From Panulirus ornatus (lineage: Eukaryota; Arthropoda; Malacostraca; Decapoda; Palinuridae), in assembly GCF_036320965.1 (NCBI RefSeq), contig NC_092228.1, positions 19,324,893 through 19,388,892 of the forward strand: a stretch of DNA of 64,000 nt, given 5' to 3'. The notes beneath the pieces are model-generated. The model had not been told where the DNA came from. It worked only from the letters and a program-made list of their open reading frames with translations, and ran no database searches. The stretch's first letter is position 1. Each line of letters starts with the position of its first letter. This document shows positions 11,655 through 23,258 of the stretch, in pieces. The position numbers were made by a program, and so were the translations under genes.

Positions 11655-12885
11655 AAATATATGGGAGGCAAGTTGTTAGAAGCAGTGAAAAGTTTTTATC
11701 GAGGATGTAAGGCATGTGTACGTGTAGGAAGAGAGGAAAGTGATTGGTTCTCAGTGAATGTAGGTTTGCAGCAGGGGTGTGTGATGTCTTCATGGTTTTT
11801 TAATTTGTTTATGGATGGGGTTGTTAGGGAGGTGAATGCAAGAGTTTTGGAAAGAGGGGCAAGTATGAAGTCTGTTGGGGATGAGAGAGCTTGGGAAGTG
11901 AGTCAGTTGTTGTTCGCTGATGATACAGCGCTGGTGGCTGATTCATGTGAGAAACTGCAGAAGCTGGTGACTGAGTTTGGTAAAGTGTGTGAAAGGAGAA
12001 AGTTAAGAGTAAATGTGAATAAAAGCAAGGTAATTAGGTACAGTAGGGTTGAGGGTCAAGTCAATTGGGAAGTAAGTTTGAATGGAGAAAAACTGGAGGA
12101 AGTAAAGTGTTTTAGATATCTGGGAGTGGATCTGGCAGCAGATGGAACCATGGAAGCAGAAGTGGATCATAGGGTGGGGGAGAGGGCGAAAATCCTGGGA
12201 GCCTTGAAGAATGTGTGGAAGTCGAGAACATTATCTCGGAAAGCAAAAATGGGTATGTTTGAACCGGAATAGTGGTTCCAACAATGTTGTATGGTTGCGA
12301 GGCGTGGGCTATGGATAGAGTTGTGCGCAGGAGGATGGATGTGCTGGAAATGAGATGTTTGAGGACAATGTGTGGTGTGAGGTGGTTTGATCGAGTAAGT
12401 AACATAAGGGTGAGAGAGATGTGTGGAAATAAAAAGAGCGTGGTTGAGAGAGCAGAAGAGGGTGTTTTGAAATGGTTTGGGCACATGGAGAGAATGAATG
12501 AGGAAAGATTGACCAAGAGGATATATGTGTCGGAGGTGGAGGGAACGAGGAGAAGTGGGAGACCAAATTGGAGGTGGAAAGATGGAGTGAAAAAGATTTT
12601 GTGTGATCGGGGCCTGAACATGCAGGAGGGTGAAAGGAGGGCAAGGAATAGAGTGAATTGGATCGATGTAGTATACCGGGGTTGACGTGCTGTCAGTGGA
12701 TTGAATCAGGGCATGTGAAGCGTCTGGAGTAAACCATGGAAAGCTGTGTAGGTATGTATATTTGCGTGTGTGGACGTATGTATATACATGTGTATGGGGG
12801 TGGGTTGGGCCATTTCTTTCGTCTGTTTCCTTGCGCTACCTCGCAAACGCGGGAGACAGCGAAAAAAAAAATATATATATATAAA
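11655..12885 (+). mobile_element. RTE LINE RT fragment plus short tail, unit 3
   Basis: Frames 11,661-12,272 and 12,272-12,685 are separated by the same CC insertion (12,264-12,265) as in units 1 and 2. The C-terminus is complete, and the short tail (12,686-12,862) includes the hairpin module and ends in A9(TA)n. Confidence 0.9.
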
Positions 12886-12887
12886 TG

Positions 12888-13485
12888 TGAATAAGAGCAA
12901 GGTTATTAGATACAGTAGGGTTGAGGGTCAAGTTAATTGGGAAGTAAGTTTGAATGGAGAAAAACTGGAGGAAGTAAAGTGTTTTAGATATCTGGGAGTG
13001 GATCTGGCAGCGGATGGAACCATGGAAGCGGAAATGAATCATAGGGTGGGGGAGGGGGCGAAAATCCTGGGAGCGTTGAAGAATGTGTGGAAGTCGAGAA
13101 CATTATCTTGTAAAGCAAAACTGGGTATGTTTGAAGGAATAGTGGTTCCAACAATGTTGTATGGTTGCAAGGCGTGGGCTATGGATAGAGTTGTGCACAG
13201 GAGGGTGGATGTGCTGGAAATGAGATGTTTGAGGACAATATGTGGTGTGAGGTGGTTTGATTGAGTAAGTAATGTAATGGTAAGAGAGATGTGTGGAAAT
13301 AAAAAGAGCGTGGTTGAGAGAGCAGAAGAGGGTGTTTTGAAATGGTTTGGGCACATGGAGAGACTGAGTGAGGAAATATTGACCAAGAGGATATATGTGT
13401 TGGAGGTGGAGGGAACGAGAGAAGTGGGAGACCAAATTGGAGGTGGAAAGATGGTGTGAAAAAGATTTTGAGTGATCGGGGTGAT
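12888..13485 (+). mobile_element. Older RTE LINE RT thumb/C-terminal fragment
   Basis: It starts at the same NVNKSKVIRYS point as the unit 2 piece at 7836, after the same A/(TA)n joint. It is more diverged (GMFEGIVVPTMLYGCKAWAMDR, a TGA at 13,262-13,264, VLEVEGTREVG with a frameshift near 13,420). The C-terminus breaks off inside KKILSDRG at about 13,480 and runs straight into the mid part of another LINE copy. Confidence 0.8.
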
Positions 13486-15756
13486 TGGGGTGAAGAGGGT
13501 GGTGAGAGTAAGTGAGCTTGGGAAGGAGACTTGTGTGAGGAAGGACCAGGAGAGACTGAGTACAGAATGGAAAAAGGTGAGAACAATGGAAGTAAGGGGA
13601 GTGGGGGAGGAATGGGATGTATTTAGGGAATCAGTGATGGATTGCGCAAAAGATGCTTGTGGCATGAGAAGAGTGGGAGGTGGGTTGATTAGAAAGGGTA
13701 GTGAGTGGTGGGATGAAGAAGTAAGAGTATTAGTGAAAGAGAAGAGAGAGGCATTTGGACGATTTTTGCAGGGAAAAAATGAAATTGAGTGGGAGACGTA
13801 TAAAAGAAAGAGACAGGAGGTCAAGAGAAAGGTGCAAGAGGTGAAAAAAGGGCAAATGAGAGTTGGGGTGAGAGAGTATCATTAAATTTTAGGGAGAATA
13901 AAAAGATGTTCTGAAAGGAGGTAAATAAAGTGCGTAAGACAAGGGAGCAAATGGGAACTTCAGTGAAGGGCGCAAATGGGGAGGTGATAACAAGTAGTGG
14001 TGATGTGAGAAGGAGATGGAGAGAGTATTTTGAAGGTTTGTTGAATGTGTTTGATGATAGAGTGGCAGATATAGGGTGTTTTGGTCGAGGTGGTGTGCAA
14101 AGTGCGAGGGTTAGGGAAAATGATTTGGTAAACAGAGAAGAGGTAGTAAAAGCTTTGCGGAAGATGAAAGCCGGCAAGGCAGCAGGTTTGGATGGTATTG
14201 CAGTGGAATTTATTAAAAAAGGGGGTGACTGTATTGTTGACTGGTTGGTAAGGTTATTTAATGTATGTATGACTCATGGTGAGGTGCCTGAGGATTGGCG
14301 GAATGCATGCATAGTGCCATTGTACAAAGGCAAAGGGGATAAGAGTGAGTGCTCAAATTACAGAGGTATAAGTTTGTTGAGTATTCCTGGTAAATTATAT
14401 GGGAGGGTATTGATTGAGAGGGTGAAGGCATGTACAGAGCATCAGATTGGGGAAGAGCAGTGTGGTTTCAGAAGTGGTAGAGGATGTGTGGATCAGGTGT
14501 TTGCTTTGAAGAATGTATGTGAGAAATACTTAGAAAAGCAAATGGATTTGTATGTAGCATTTATGGATCTGTAGAAGGCATATGATAGAGTTGATAGAGA
14601 TGGTCTGTGGAAGGTATTAAGAATATATGGTGTGGGAGGCAAGTTGTTAGAAGCAGTGAAAAGTTTTTATCGAGGATGTAAGGCATGTGTACATGTAGGA
14701 AGAGAGGAAAGTGATTGGTTCTCAGTGAATGTAGGTTTGCGGCAGGGGTGTGTGATGTCTCCATGGTTGTTTAATTTGTTTATGGATGGGGTTGTTAGGG
14801 AGGTGAATGCAAGAGTTTTGGAAAGAGGGGCAAGTATGAAGTCTGTTGGGGATGAGAGAGCTTGGGAAGTGAGTCAGTTGTTGTTCGCTGATGATACAGC
14901 GCTGGTGGCTGATTCATGTGAGAAACTGCAGAAGCTGGTGACTGAGTTTGGTAAAGTGTGTGAAAGAAGAAAGTTAAGAGTAAATGTGAATAAGAGCAAG
15001 GTTATTAGGTACAGTAGGGTTGAGGGTCAAGTCAATTGGGAGGTGAGTTTGAATGGAGAAAAACTGGAGGAAGTGAAGTGTTTTAGATATCTGGGAGTGG
15101 ATCTGGCAGCGGATGGAACCATGGAAGCGGAAGTGGATCATAGGGTGGGGGAGGGGGCGAAAATTCTGGGAGCCTTGAAGAATGTGTGGAAGTCGAGAAC
15201 ATTATCTCGGAAAGCAAAAATGGGTATGTTTGAAGGAATAGTGGTTCCAACAATGTTGTATGGTTGTGAGGCGTGGACTATGGATAGAGTTGTGCGCAGG
15301 AGGATGGATGTGCTGGAAATGAGATGTTTGAGGACAATGTGTGGTGTGAGGTGGTTTGATTGAGTAAGTAACGTAAGGGGAAGAGAGATGTGTGGAAATA
15401 AAAAGAGCGTGGTTGAGAGAGCAGAAGAGGGTATTTTGAAATGGTTTGGTCACATGGAGAGAATGAGTGAGGAAAGATTGACCAAGAGGATATATGTGTC
15501 GGAGGTGGAGGGAACGAGGAGAAGAGGGAGACCAAATTGGAGGTGGAAAGATGGAGTGAAAAAGATTTTGTGTGATCGGGGCCTGAACATGCATGAGGGT
15601 GAAAGGAGGGCAAAGAATAGAGTGAATTGGAGCGATGTGGTATACTGGGGTTGACGTGCTGTCAGTGGATTGAATTAAGGCATGTGTATGGGGGTGGGTT
15701 GGGCCATTTCTTTCGTCTGTTTCCTTGCGCTACCTCGCAAACTCGGGAGACAGAAA

Positions 15757-15775
<19 letters not shown>
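13486..15775 (+). mobile_element. RTE LINE, long + strand copy: linker, whole RT, tail; inactivated
   Basis: The segments in order are: the endonuclease-RT linker (VRVSELGKETCVRK to GGLIRKGSEWWDEEVRVLVK), then RT fingers and palm with [90 protein letters not shown], and the C-terminus to GRPNWRWKDG. Damage: a one-base loss near 13,850, TGG to TGA near 13,912, TAG at 14,572-14,574 (GAG in other copies), and TGA at 15,361-15,363. The tail is shortened internally (GGCATGTGTATGGGGG) and ends in A12(TA)n at about 15,753-15,790. Confidence 0.9.
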
Positions 15776-15792
<17 letters not shown>

Positions 15793-16870
15793 TGATTTAC
15801 ATATCTGTTAATATTCAGTAATGTGACTTCTAACCAGCTTCATAAACAGAATTTGGGAAGTAGATTAGTCATTCCTTAAGGGTGTACCAATATTTCCTCA
15901 TGTAGTAATAATCTTTTTCCCCGTATATCTTCTTAAGCTTTTTGTGGCTGTTTCTATTTTGTACTGCATATACATAAAGCTTATTATCCAACAGTAAGGG
16001 ATAGCCATTGGAGATATTTAGATTTAATATAACTGGGTAAATGTTATACAGTACTGTATATTCTCAAAATAATGTTGATTTTGAAGTGTTGTTTTAGTCA
16101 AATTTATTAGGAATTTTTCCTGAATCTTTGTTAATTTTATCTTTGTTCAAAGCAGTAATGTTTTAAACAGTTTCTCATTTTTCATGGCATTCCCTTAATA
16201 ACCTCTGTACATTTTTTAGGAGTATTTTTCATTAATACTTAAAGATCAAAGATCAGGATAATATTTTAACCCTTTATCCTCAGAGAAATATTTTATGTGG
16301 GAAAAATACCATGTGTTGACATGTTATCAGTAAATCAAATTATTACTGTTTCTTCAACTGTCACAGGGACCCATCTCAAGTATTCTGCAGTGGTTCATGG
16401 TATAATGCATTGAGGCAACTGAATATAGTAAGGTTAGTTAAATCTTAAAATTTCCACATTTTCAACCCCGTTTATGTGACAGCTATACAAGTAATATGTA
16501 CATAGCTCAAAACTATATACTTAGAAATAAAAGCAAATAATTTGACAAGCCATTAGGCATAAATCATTTGCTGTTTGTATATAAAGTTGTCACCTGTACA
16601 TAATAATGTATGAACGTTACAAAATATATCAGTATTCAACCTCATTTCATTGGAAAAAATATTTACAATCAGTAAAGCGTTGTTCATTTAGAATAACAAA
16701 CTAGGACTGGTCTGGAATGAAAATATTCTGAATTAACATGTGTACTGATAGGTTTGAAGTCCAGGAGGAACACAACTTTTGGCTTTATATTGAGTGAAAC
16801 TTATCATTTTGATTTTAATGTATTGTCTTTTGAAGTTTGATAGCTAAATGTCATTAAAAAAAAGAAAATT

Positions 16871-16980
16871 CAATATTAAGTAGTTGTTTTTACCCACATG
16901 AGTTGAAGCTTTTATGAAATTTAATCAATATTAAGTAGTTGTTTTTACCCACATGAGTTGAAGCTTTTCTGAAATTTAAT
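16871..16980. repeat. 55-bp direct tandem duplication
   Basis: Two adjacent copies (16,871-16,925 and 16,926-16,980) beginning CAATATTAAGTAGTTG differ at about one base (TTTTATG against TTTTCTG). Confidence 0.95.
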
Positions 16981-18472
16981 CAAATTTCAATAATAATTTT
17001 AACTGCTTACTTATTTAGATGTGTTATCTCAAAGTAAAGTAAAATTCAAACATCAAAACAATGCATTCATACATAAAAACTAAAGAAAACTTTTAAAAGT
17101 TGAAAGCAAAAAGTTCATAAAGTTCCTCACGGATATTTTAATTTACAACACAGAAGTTCAGCGACATTGTTTTTTATCATTCTTAACAGGGAAATTGATT
17201 AATACGAGAAATGTAGTTGCTGTAACTTAACAAAATTTTTATTTGCAAATTTAGGGGTAAATTTAAGAGCAACCGAAACTTCAGTTCTGAATGAACTACT
17301 AAATCTTTTGCATTAAGAATTAACTGTTTACATTCACATATAGCTTCTCAGTGAATTTGTACACATCCTCAGTCTATGTCTAATGTGTTAATTGAAACAT
17401 GAACTTCCAGAATAATAAAAGTGCTTGTTACTTTTTTGTTTTACAGACCAGTTTTACTTTTAAACCGAGACCAAAGACTTCTTTCACATTAATGCTTCTG
17501 CAGCTGATACATAATCACCCCTCTGGCATTTTTAGCCAAGTTATTTCTTGCTTTAAATAATTTTCTCATTTCATCCATTCATTTCTTCCTTGATCTACCC
17601 TTTCTTCTTTTACCTTCAACTAGACCTCTATATATCCTTTTCACCAATACATCTGCTGTAACAATCTTCGTTAGCTTACCAACCCGAAGGACTACCTTCA
17701 GTGTGTCTTGTGTCTTTCCAGTGGTTTAAAAAGTTCCAAATCAGTTACTTAAATATTGAAAAGCACTCTGAATTAACAAATTCAAAGTCATTGCCAGTAT
17801 CAGTTCATTCATCTTAATTTTGATTCATCAGAATTCAGTATAAATGCAGATTATTAAAGCCTGTTATCCTTCCCAGTTTTCAATTAGGTAATCAGAGTAT
17901 ACAGAATGGTACACACATCATGCTTGATGTTTGCTGTAACATTCAGTCCCTTCATAGTGTCAGATTTTATAAAATGGCAGTTTCTCTTTCTATTTATCAC
18001 ATTAACTTCTCAAAATTTGTTTGGAACACATGAATATTTCCATCCTATGTTACTTATGTTGTTAGTAAATTATGTATTTTTAGGCATACAAATCCAGTGC
18101 TTGTGTTTCATGCAGTTAAGGCAACTTCTAGGATTTAATGAATTTTCAGAGTTTCATTAACATTTTAATGCCATTTGTTCACTGATTGTACATAATTCAT
18201 ATTGTGGAGGTGTGAAAGAATAAAATAAAACTTACATTAAATGTATTTAATTTAGTAACATCCTCATTTGTAAGTTCTGAGTTACATTTTTAAAAATAAA
18301 GCTAAGGACCCACTTTGCAGATACAACATGCAGTTTCTTTGAACAGAATGTGGAATGAGCACGAAGGGAAAAATAGAACTTTTCTTCAAATAACTTTGGG
18401 AATTCTTGGCATGGGTACATTAGTCTAATGAGTAACTTAGAAATTTATTAACCTATTTGTACAGTATGGGGA

Positions 18473-18570
18473 GGGAATTTTACCTTCTTGGGGCTGCATC
18501 TCTCTGTACATTTTCTATCGAGGGAATTTTACATTCTTGAGGCTGCATCTCTTTGTATATTTTCTATCAT
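18473..18570. repeat. 49-bp direct tandem duplication, diverged
   Basis: Two copies (18,473-18,521 and 18,522-18,570) start GGGAATTTTAC and share GGCTGCATCTCT and TTTTCTATC, with several substitutions between them. Confidence 0.9.
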
Positions 18571-18619
18571 AAAATTTTGTAAATTTGTGAATGCTGTCTG
18601 TACTAACCATGTCTTCAGT

Positions 18620-19860
18620 CATTTTATTCAATTCATTCACTACTTATTTGCTCTAAAAAGTACTTCCCTACATCCTTTTTAAGAAGGTTCCTGATTTATT
18701 TCCCTACAGTTTTCAATGAACTGTTCCCTGTCTGTATCATCAGTCTAGTTTAAAAACTTGAAGGTTGTGATCAGTTTACCACTCACTCTTCTTTCCTCCA
18801 ATGTTATTTATGGCTTCTAGCCTCTCCCTGTAACTTAGCTCTCTTAATTCTAGTACCATCTTTCTTGCTTTCCTCTGGACATTCTTTGTAAACTCTGTGC
18901 TGCTTTAGGTGTGGTGACCAAACTCAAGCATATGTAGGATGAGAACTTGCTGAACATCTTGTCCATATACTTGAAAGCTCTTATAATACTTCCCTGCAGG
19001 CATCTGGTCTCCTTAACTATTCTCCTAATGAGGGACTTTGGTGAAAGGTTGGGGATAATATCAATTTCCAAGTCCTTCTCTAGATAATATTTGTAATGAG
19101 GCTGTCTTTCACTTTGTCCCATTCTACTATAAATTAGCTTGGGTTTAATTTCATCAACCATGTATCATACAAACTTTGGAGTTTGTTAAGGTTCACTTGC
19201 ATGATGCAATCCTACATCCTTTTAAGGTTCACTTACATGATGCAATCTTACATGCTTTTCACTTCCATCAAGAAATTTGCAAACATATTCATGTAGTTCA
19301 TTTCATACCTATAGGCAAGTCATTTATATAGATAAAAAAAAGCAATGATCCAAGAACACAACCTTTAGGCATCCCACTGTTGATCTTGACCCATTTTAAG
19401 AAGGCTTCGCTCATATATTTTGTTTGTTCCCTTCCACTTGATCTTGTATCCAAAAAAGGGGTTTTCCCCTATTATTCCCACCTAGTAATCCAATTTCCTA
19501 ATTAGCTTCCCATGCAGTATGGTGTCAAATGCATTCTGGAAGCCAGGTATAAACAATCCATCTGGCCTTCCCTTTTGTCTTAGATAGAAATCTAGAGATC
19601 TGTTCGTGAACTCCTCTCCCTAAAACATGTATCTGAGGTAATATCTCCTCTATAGGTCATCCAACTGCTTTCTAATTATCTTTTCAGATGTAATTACCTT
19701 ATTTGTATTATATGGCAAGGGAGTTTTACATCTGTAAGTGACCCCCTCTCTTGAACATTTTATTATCATACAACCTCTTGAATTTACGTATGCTGCCTTA
19801 TTATACCACACTATCTTGAATTCATAATTCATTTCCCTGTGTCATTTCTCCATGTGAAAA
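18620..19860 (-). pseudogene. CR1/L2-like non-LTR RT relic
   Basis: On the - strand from high to low coordinates there are recognisable decayed RT blocks: a TNRSLDFYLRQKG and FQNAFDTILHGKLI region (consensus DFQKAFDTVPH), a SGVPQG-like block now SRSTVGCLK, then IVKETRCLQGSIIRAFKYMDKMFSK (consensus ANRVLGMIRRSFKYMDKEMF) and a LSYRERLEAIN block near 18,840 (consensus YEERLEALNL). Stops and frameshifts are frequent. The family assignment is from motif memory; CR1, L2 and Rex types are hard to separate at this decay. Confidence 0.6.
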
Positions 19861-20379
19861 GGGAAAAGAATTAACTTAAGAAGTTACTGTGAGGTGTGGA
19901 CACAATAGAGCCACACAGCATAGAGTAGTAAATAAAACACTATCATTTCCGACCAGTACTGGGAACAGTATAATTCTGCTATGATGTGACTTTATGGGAC
20001 AAGGCAATTCAGGTGAAAATTCTCACCTTATATATTAGAAACCTGAATACTTCTATTCATTGCATAAATCACCCACTTTTCCATATGTGAACATGTCAGC
20101 TGAACATGATTTTGTTATTCTTAACCTGCTTTTAAGTGTTAAGATTCCCACACATTAGCAATTCTGGGGTGACCATTTTCTGCATTTTTTTCACCCAATT
20201 TTGTATTCATCTTTTTAGAGCAACTGGAAATTATGATGTATACAAATTTATAAGTCAGTTTTGTGAAATTTTCCTCATTCTAGTTTGATGATCTAATTTC
20301 ACAATTAGTTCAGGATTTTTCATACTGATGAGTTTAACATAAGCCCTCTTTTTCTTTGGTATATGTTTACAGTGGTTGT

Positions 20380-20905
20380 AAAGGGAATCACATCGGAGGA
20401 AGATGTATTAAAAAGGGTACTACAGGACACAGTATTAGTACAGTACACTATATAATAATATCACGAGTGAAGTAAAGGAAGACATAAGGAACTTTGCCGA
20501 TGATACCAGTGTTAGCAGACTGGTTGGATCAAAAACTGATCAAAAGGAGATGCAAGAACACTAAAGACTCAAGAACAGTGAAGACTCAATTTATAAAAGA
20601 GCAGAAGTTGACCCTAATGGAATTCAATGAATCTAAATCAATCTGATTAGATACGTTACAAAACAAGGAAAAATACTTTGGCAGTGCTGTATAAAGGTCC
20701 AACAGAAAGTGACAAAAAGTGGAAATGTAAAATGTCTGGATATCATTCAAGACCAATTCAACATCATTCAATACCATCATCACCGCAAGTACCGTGTCCA
20801 TGAGGTAAAGCATTCCTTTATTCAGAGGAAGCGCAATAAATTTTCCATGACATCCACTGATAGCATTTTTCTATCCCTGTGTACTGAAAGATTGTGCCTC
20901 TGAAC
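20380..20905 (+). pseudogene. CR1/L2-like RT relic with FADDT motif
   Basis: The frame near 20,452-20,563 reads NNITSEVKEDIRNFADDTSV and RLVGS, the YINDI...FADDT active-site region of this RT group. It continues after frameshifts with LMEFNESK and KCLDII-type blocks. It may be another piece of the same family as 18,620-19,860, in the opposite orientation. Confidence 0.6.
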
Positions 20906-20984
20906 TTGCACTTGTGCTTACTTGTCTTTCATTTCTGTTTAACCTGAACTTTCCCCTTTTATTGGAAGCATGCATTGGTACATC

Positions 20985-21836
20985 CAAATCCTAAGAATGG
21001 AGACCTTTCATTTCCAAGTCTTTGAATCCCTCCTCAACTCCCACATCCTCAGAAATCTCCAATCTCATGAATTCTATATGATCACTAGTATGGCTTCCAT
21101 AAGGCAAGATCCACTGGTGATATTCTTTCCTATCTTACTAATGTCCGGATTTTGGGGAATCCTATGTAATTACCCTTGACATATCCTGATATTCTTTCCT
21201 ATCTTACTAATGTCTGGATTTTGGGGAATCCTATGTAATTACCCTTGACATATCCAAAGCTTTTGACGGGGTGGGGCATTGAGGTCTCATCTCTAAGCTC
21301 TCCTAATTTGGCTTTCATCCCTCATATCTTGCTTAAGTTGTTTTTGATGGATCAGTCTCTCCCTCTTTCTCTATCAACATCGGTGTCCCTCAAGGTTCTT
21401 TACTGTCTTCTATTTTTTTCTCATTTTTATCCATTTCCATTTTTCCACAAATAACCAAATGCACTTATATGCTGACGAATCGTCACTGCATTCCTTTACA
21501 TTCTTCAATTTTGCTCCTTCTCTTGCTCGATTGGCATCTCACCTCGACACAACTTCCTTAATAAACTCAGACTTGGACAGGGTATCTCAGTGAGGTAGAC
21601 GATATCTGTTCAAGTTTAATGCCTTCAAGACCCAATTTTATCCGTCTCTCTGCCGAAAACTCCTCATAAATTTCCTCTCACCTTTAACACTTCTGTAATC
21701 CTACTAGATACAATGTAAATATTTTGTAATATTCAGTCTTAGAAACCTCATATCACACAAAGAGTTAAGTCTGCCTCTAAGAAACTAGGAGTCTTGTTTA
21801 GCTGTCAAAAGTTCTCTTCTGAAGTTGCTCAGTTTA
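20985..21836 (+). pseudogene. Jockey-like RT relic, interrupted by a younger LINE
   Basis: Readable decayed blocks are HILRNLQSHE, a YGF..ARSTGDI block, LTYPKLLTG (consensus LDISKAFDRVWH), SVSLKVLYC (consensus GVPQGSVLSP), HLYADESS (consensus YADDST), and SASKKLGVLFSCQKFSSEV at the end. The relic is cut at 21,836 by the T-tract of the next LINE copy. A 69-bp internal tandem duplication lies at 21,118-21,255. Confidence 0.62.
21118..21255. repeat. 69-bp direct tandem duplication inside the Jockey-like relic
   Basis: Copies at 21,118-21,186 and 21,187-21,255 begin TGATATTCTTTCC and differ by one substitution (GTCCGG against GTCTGG). Confidence 0.95.
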
Positions 21837-23258
21837 TATATATACATTTTTTTTTTTTTTTTTGCTTTGTCGCTGTCTCCCGCGTTTGCGAGGTAGCGCA
21901 AGGAAACAGACGAAAGAAATGGCCCAACCCACCCCCATACACATGTATATACATACGTCCACACACGCAAATATACATACCTACACAGCTTTCCATGGTT
22001 TACCCCAGACGCTTCACATGCCCTGATTCAATCAACCGACAGCACGTCAACCTCGGTATACCACATCGCTCCAATTCACTCTATTCCTTGCCCTCCTTTC
22101 ACCCTCCTGCATGTTCAGGCCCCGATCACACAAAATCTTTTTCACTCCATCTTTCCACCTCCAATTTGGTCTCCCTCTTCTCCTCGTTCCCTCCACCTCC
22201 GACACATATATCCTCTTGGTCAATCTTTCCTCACTCATTCTCTCCATGTGCCCAAACCATTTTAAAACACCCTCTTCTGCTCTCTCAACCACGCTCTTTT
22301 TATTTCCACACATCTCTCTTCCCCTTACGTTACTTACTCGATCAAACCACCTCATACCACACATTGTCCTCAAACATCTCATTTCCAGCACATCCATCCT
22401 CCTGCGCACAACTCTATCCATAGCCCACGCCTCGCAACCATACAACATTGTTGGAACCACTACTCCTTCAAACATACCCAATTTTGCTTTCCGAGATAAT
22501 GTTCTCGACTTCCACACATTCTTCAAGGCTCCCAGGATTTTTGCCCCCTCCCCCACCCTATGATCCACTTCCGCTTCCATGGTTCCATCCGCTGCCAGAT
22601 CCACTCCCAGATATCTAAAACACTTTACTTCCTCCAGTTTTTCTCCATTCAAACTTACCTCCCAACTGACTTGACCCTCAACCCTACTGTACCTAATTAC
22701 CTTGCTCTTATTCACATTTACTCTTAACTTTCTTCTTTCACACACTTTACCAAACTAAGTCACCAGCTTCTGCAGTTTCTCACATGAATCAGCCACCAGC
22801 GCTGTATCATCAGCGAACAACAACTGACTCACTTCCCAAGCTCTCTCATCCCCAACAGACTTCATACTTACCCCTCTTTCCAAAACTCTTGCATTCACCT
22901 CCCTAACAACCCCATCCATAAACAAATTAAACAACCATGGAGACATCACACACCCCTGCCGCAAACCTACATTCACTGAGAACCAATCACTTTCCTCTCT
23001 TCCTACACGTACACATGCCTTACATCCTCGATAAAAACTTTTCACTGCTTCTAACAACTTGCCTCCCACACCATATATTCTTAATACCTTCCACAGAGCA
23101 TCTCTATCAACTCTATCATATGCCTTCTCCAGATCCATAAATGCTACATACAAATCCATTAGCTTTTCTAAGTATTTCTCACATACATTCTTCAAAGCAA
23201 ACACCTGATCCACACATCCTCTACCACTTCTGAAACCACACTGCTCTTTCCCAATCTG
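21837..23258 (-). mobile_element. RTE LINE, 3' part of an inverted insertion: RT plus short tail
   Basis: A T-tract at about 21,847-21,863 and the short tail lead into an RT frame (22,047-22,745, 232 codons), then, after an in-frame stop at about 22,755, palm sequence to 23,258 ([65 protein letters not shown]). At 23,258 the orientation flips with shared bases CTGA at the joint. Confidence 0.9.

Larger units (their letters stand above)
1..12890. repeat. Three tandem copies of a 4.2-5.0 kb composite unit
   Basis: The same order of blocks recurs starting at 1, 4180 and 9213: transposase 5' half, LINE long-tail relic, SINE relic, inverted LINE tail, - strand RT, + strand RT, transposase 3' half. 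Copies 1 and 3 are almost identical over about 3.4 kb. Copy 2 differs from both mainly by single-base insertions and deletions. Copy 1 lacks about 870 bases present in copy 2 (7633-8503), which hold a second + strand RT piece. Copy 3 follows copy 2 up to about 12,890 and then carries a different, older RT piece. The unit start is arbitrary because the window opens inside a copy. The array could be a true segmental tandem duplication or partly an assembly artefact. Confidence 0.85.
15790..18590. other. Gene-poor AT-rich stretch
   Basis: I see no coding frame or recognisable repeat family here. The sequence is A/T-rich with scattered AATAAA motifs and could include part of a long untranslated region, but nothing proves transcription. 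It holds two short tandem duplications listed separately. Confidence 0.5.
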
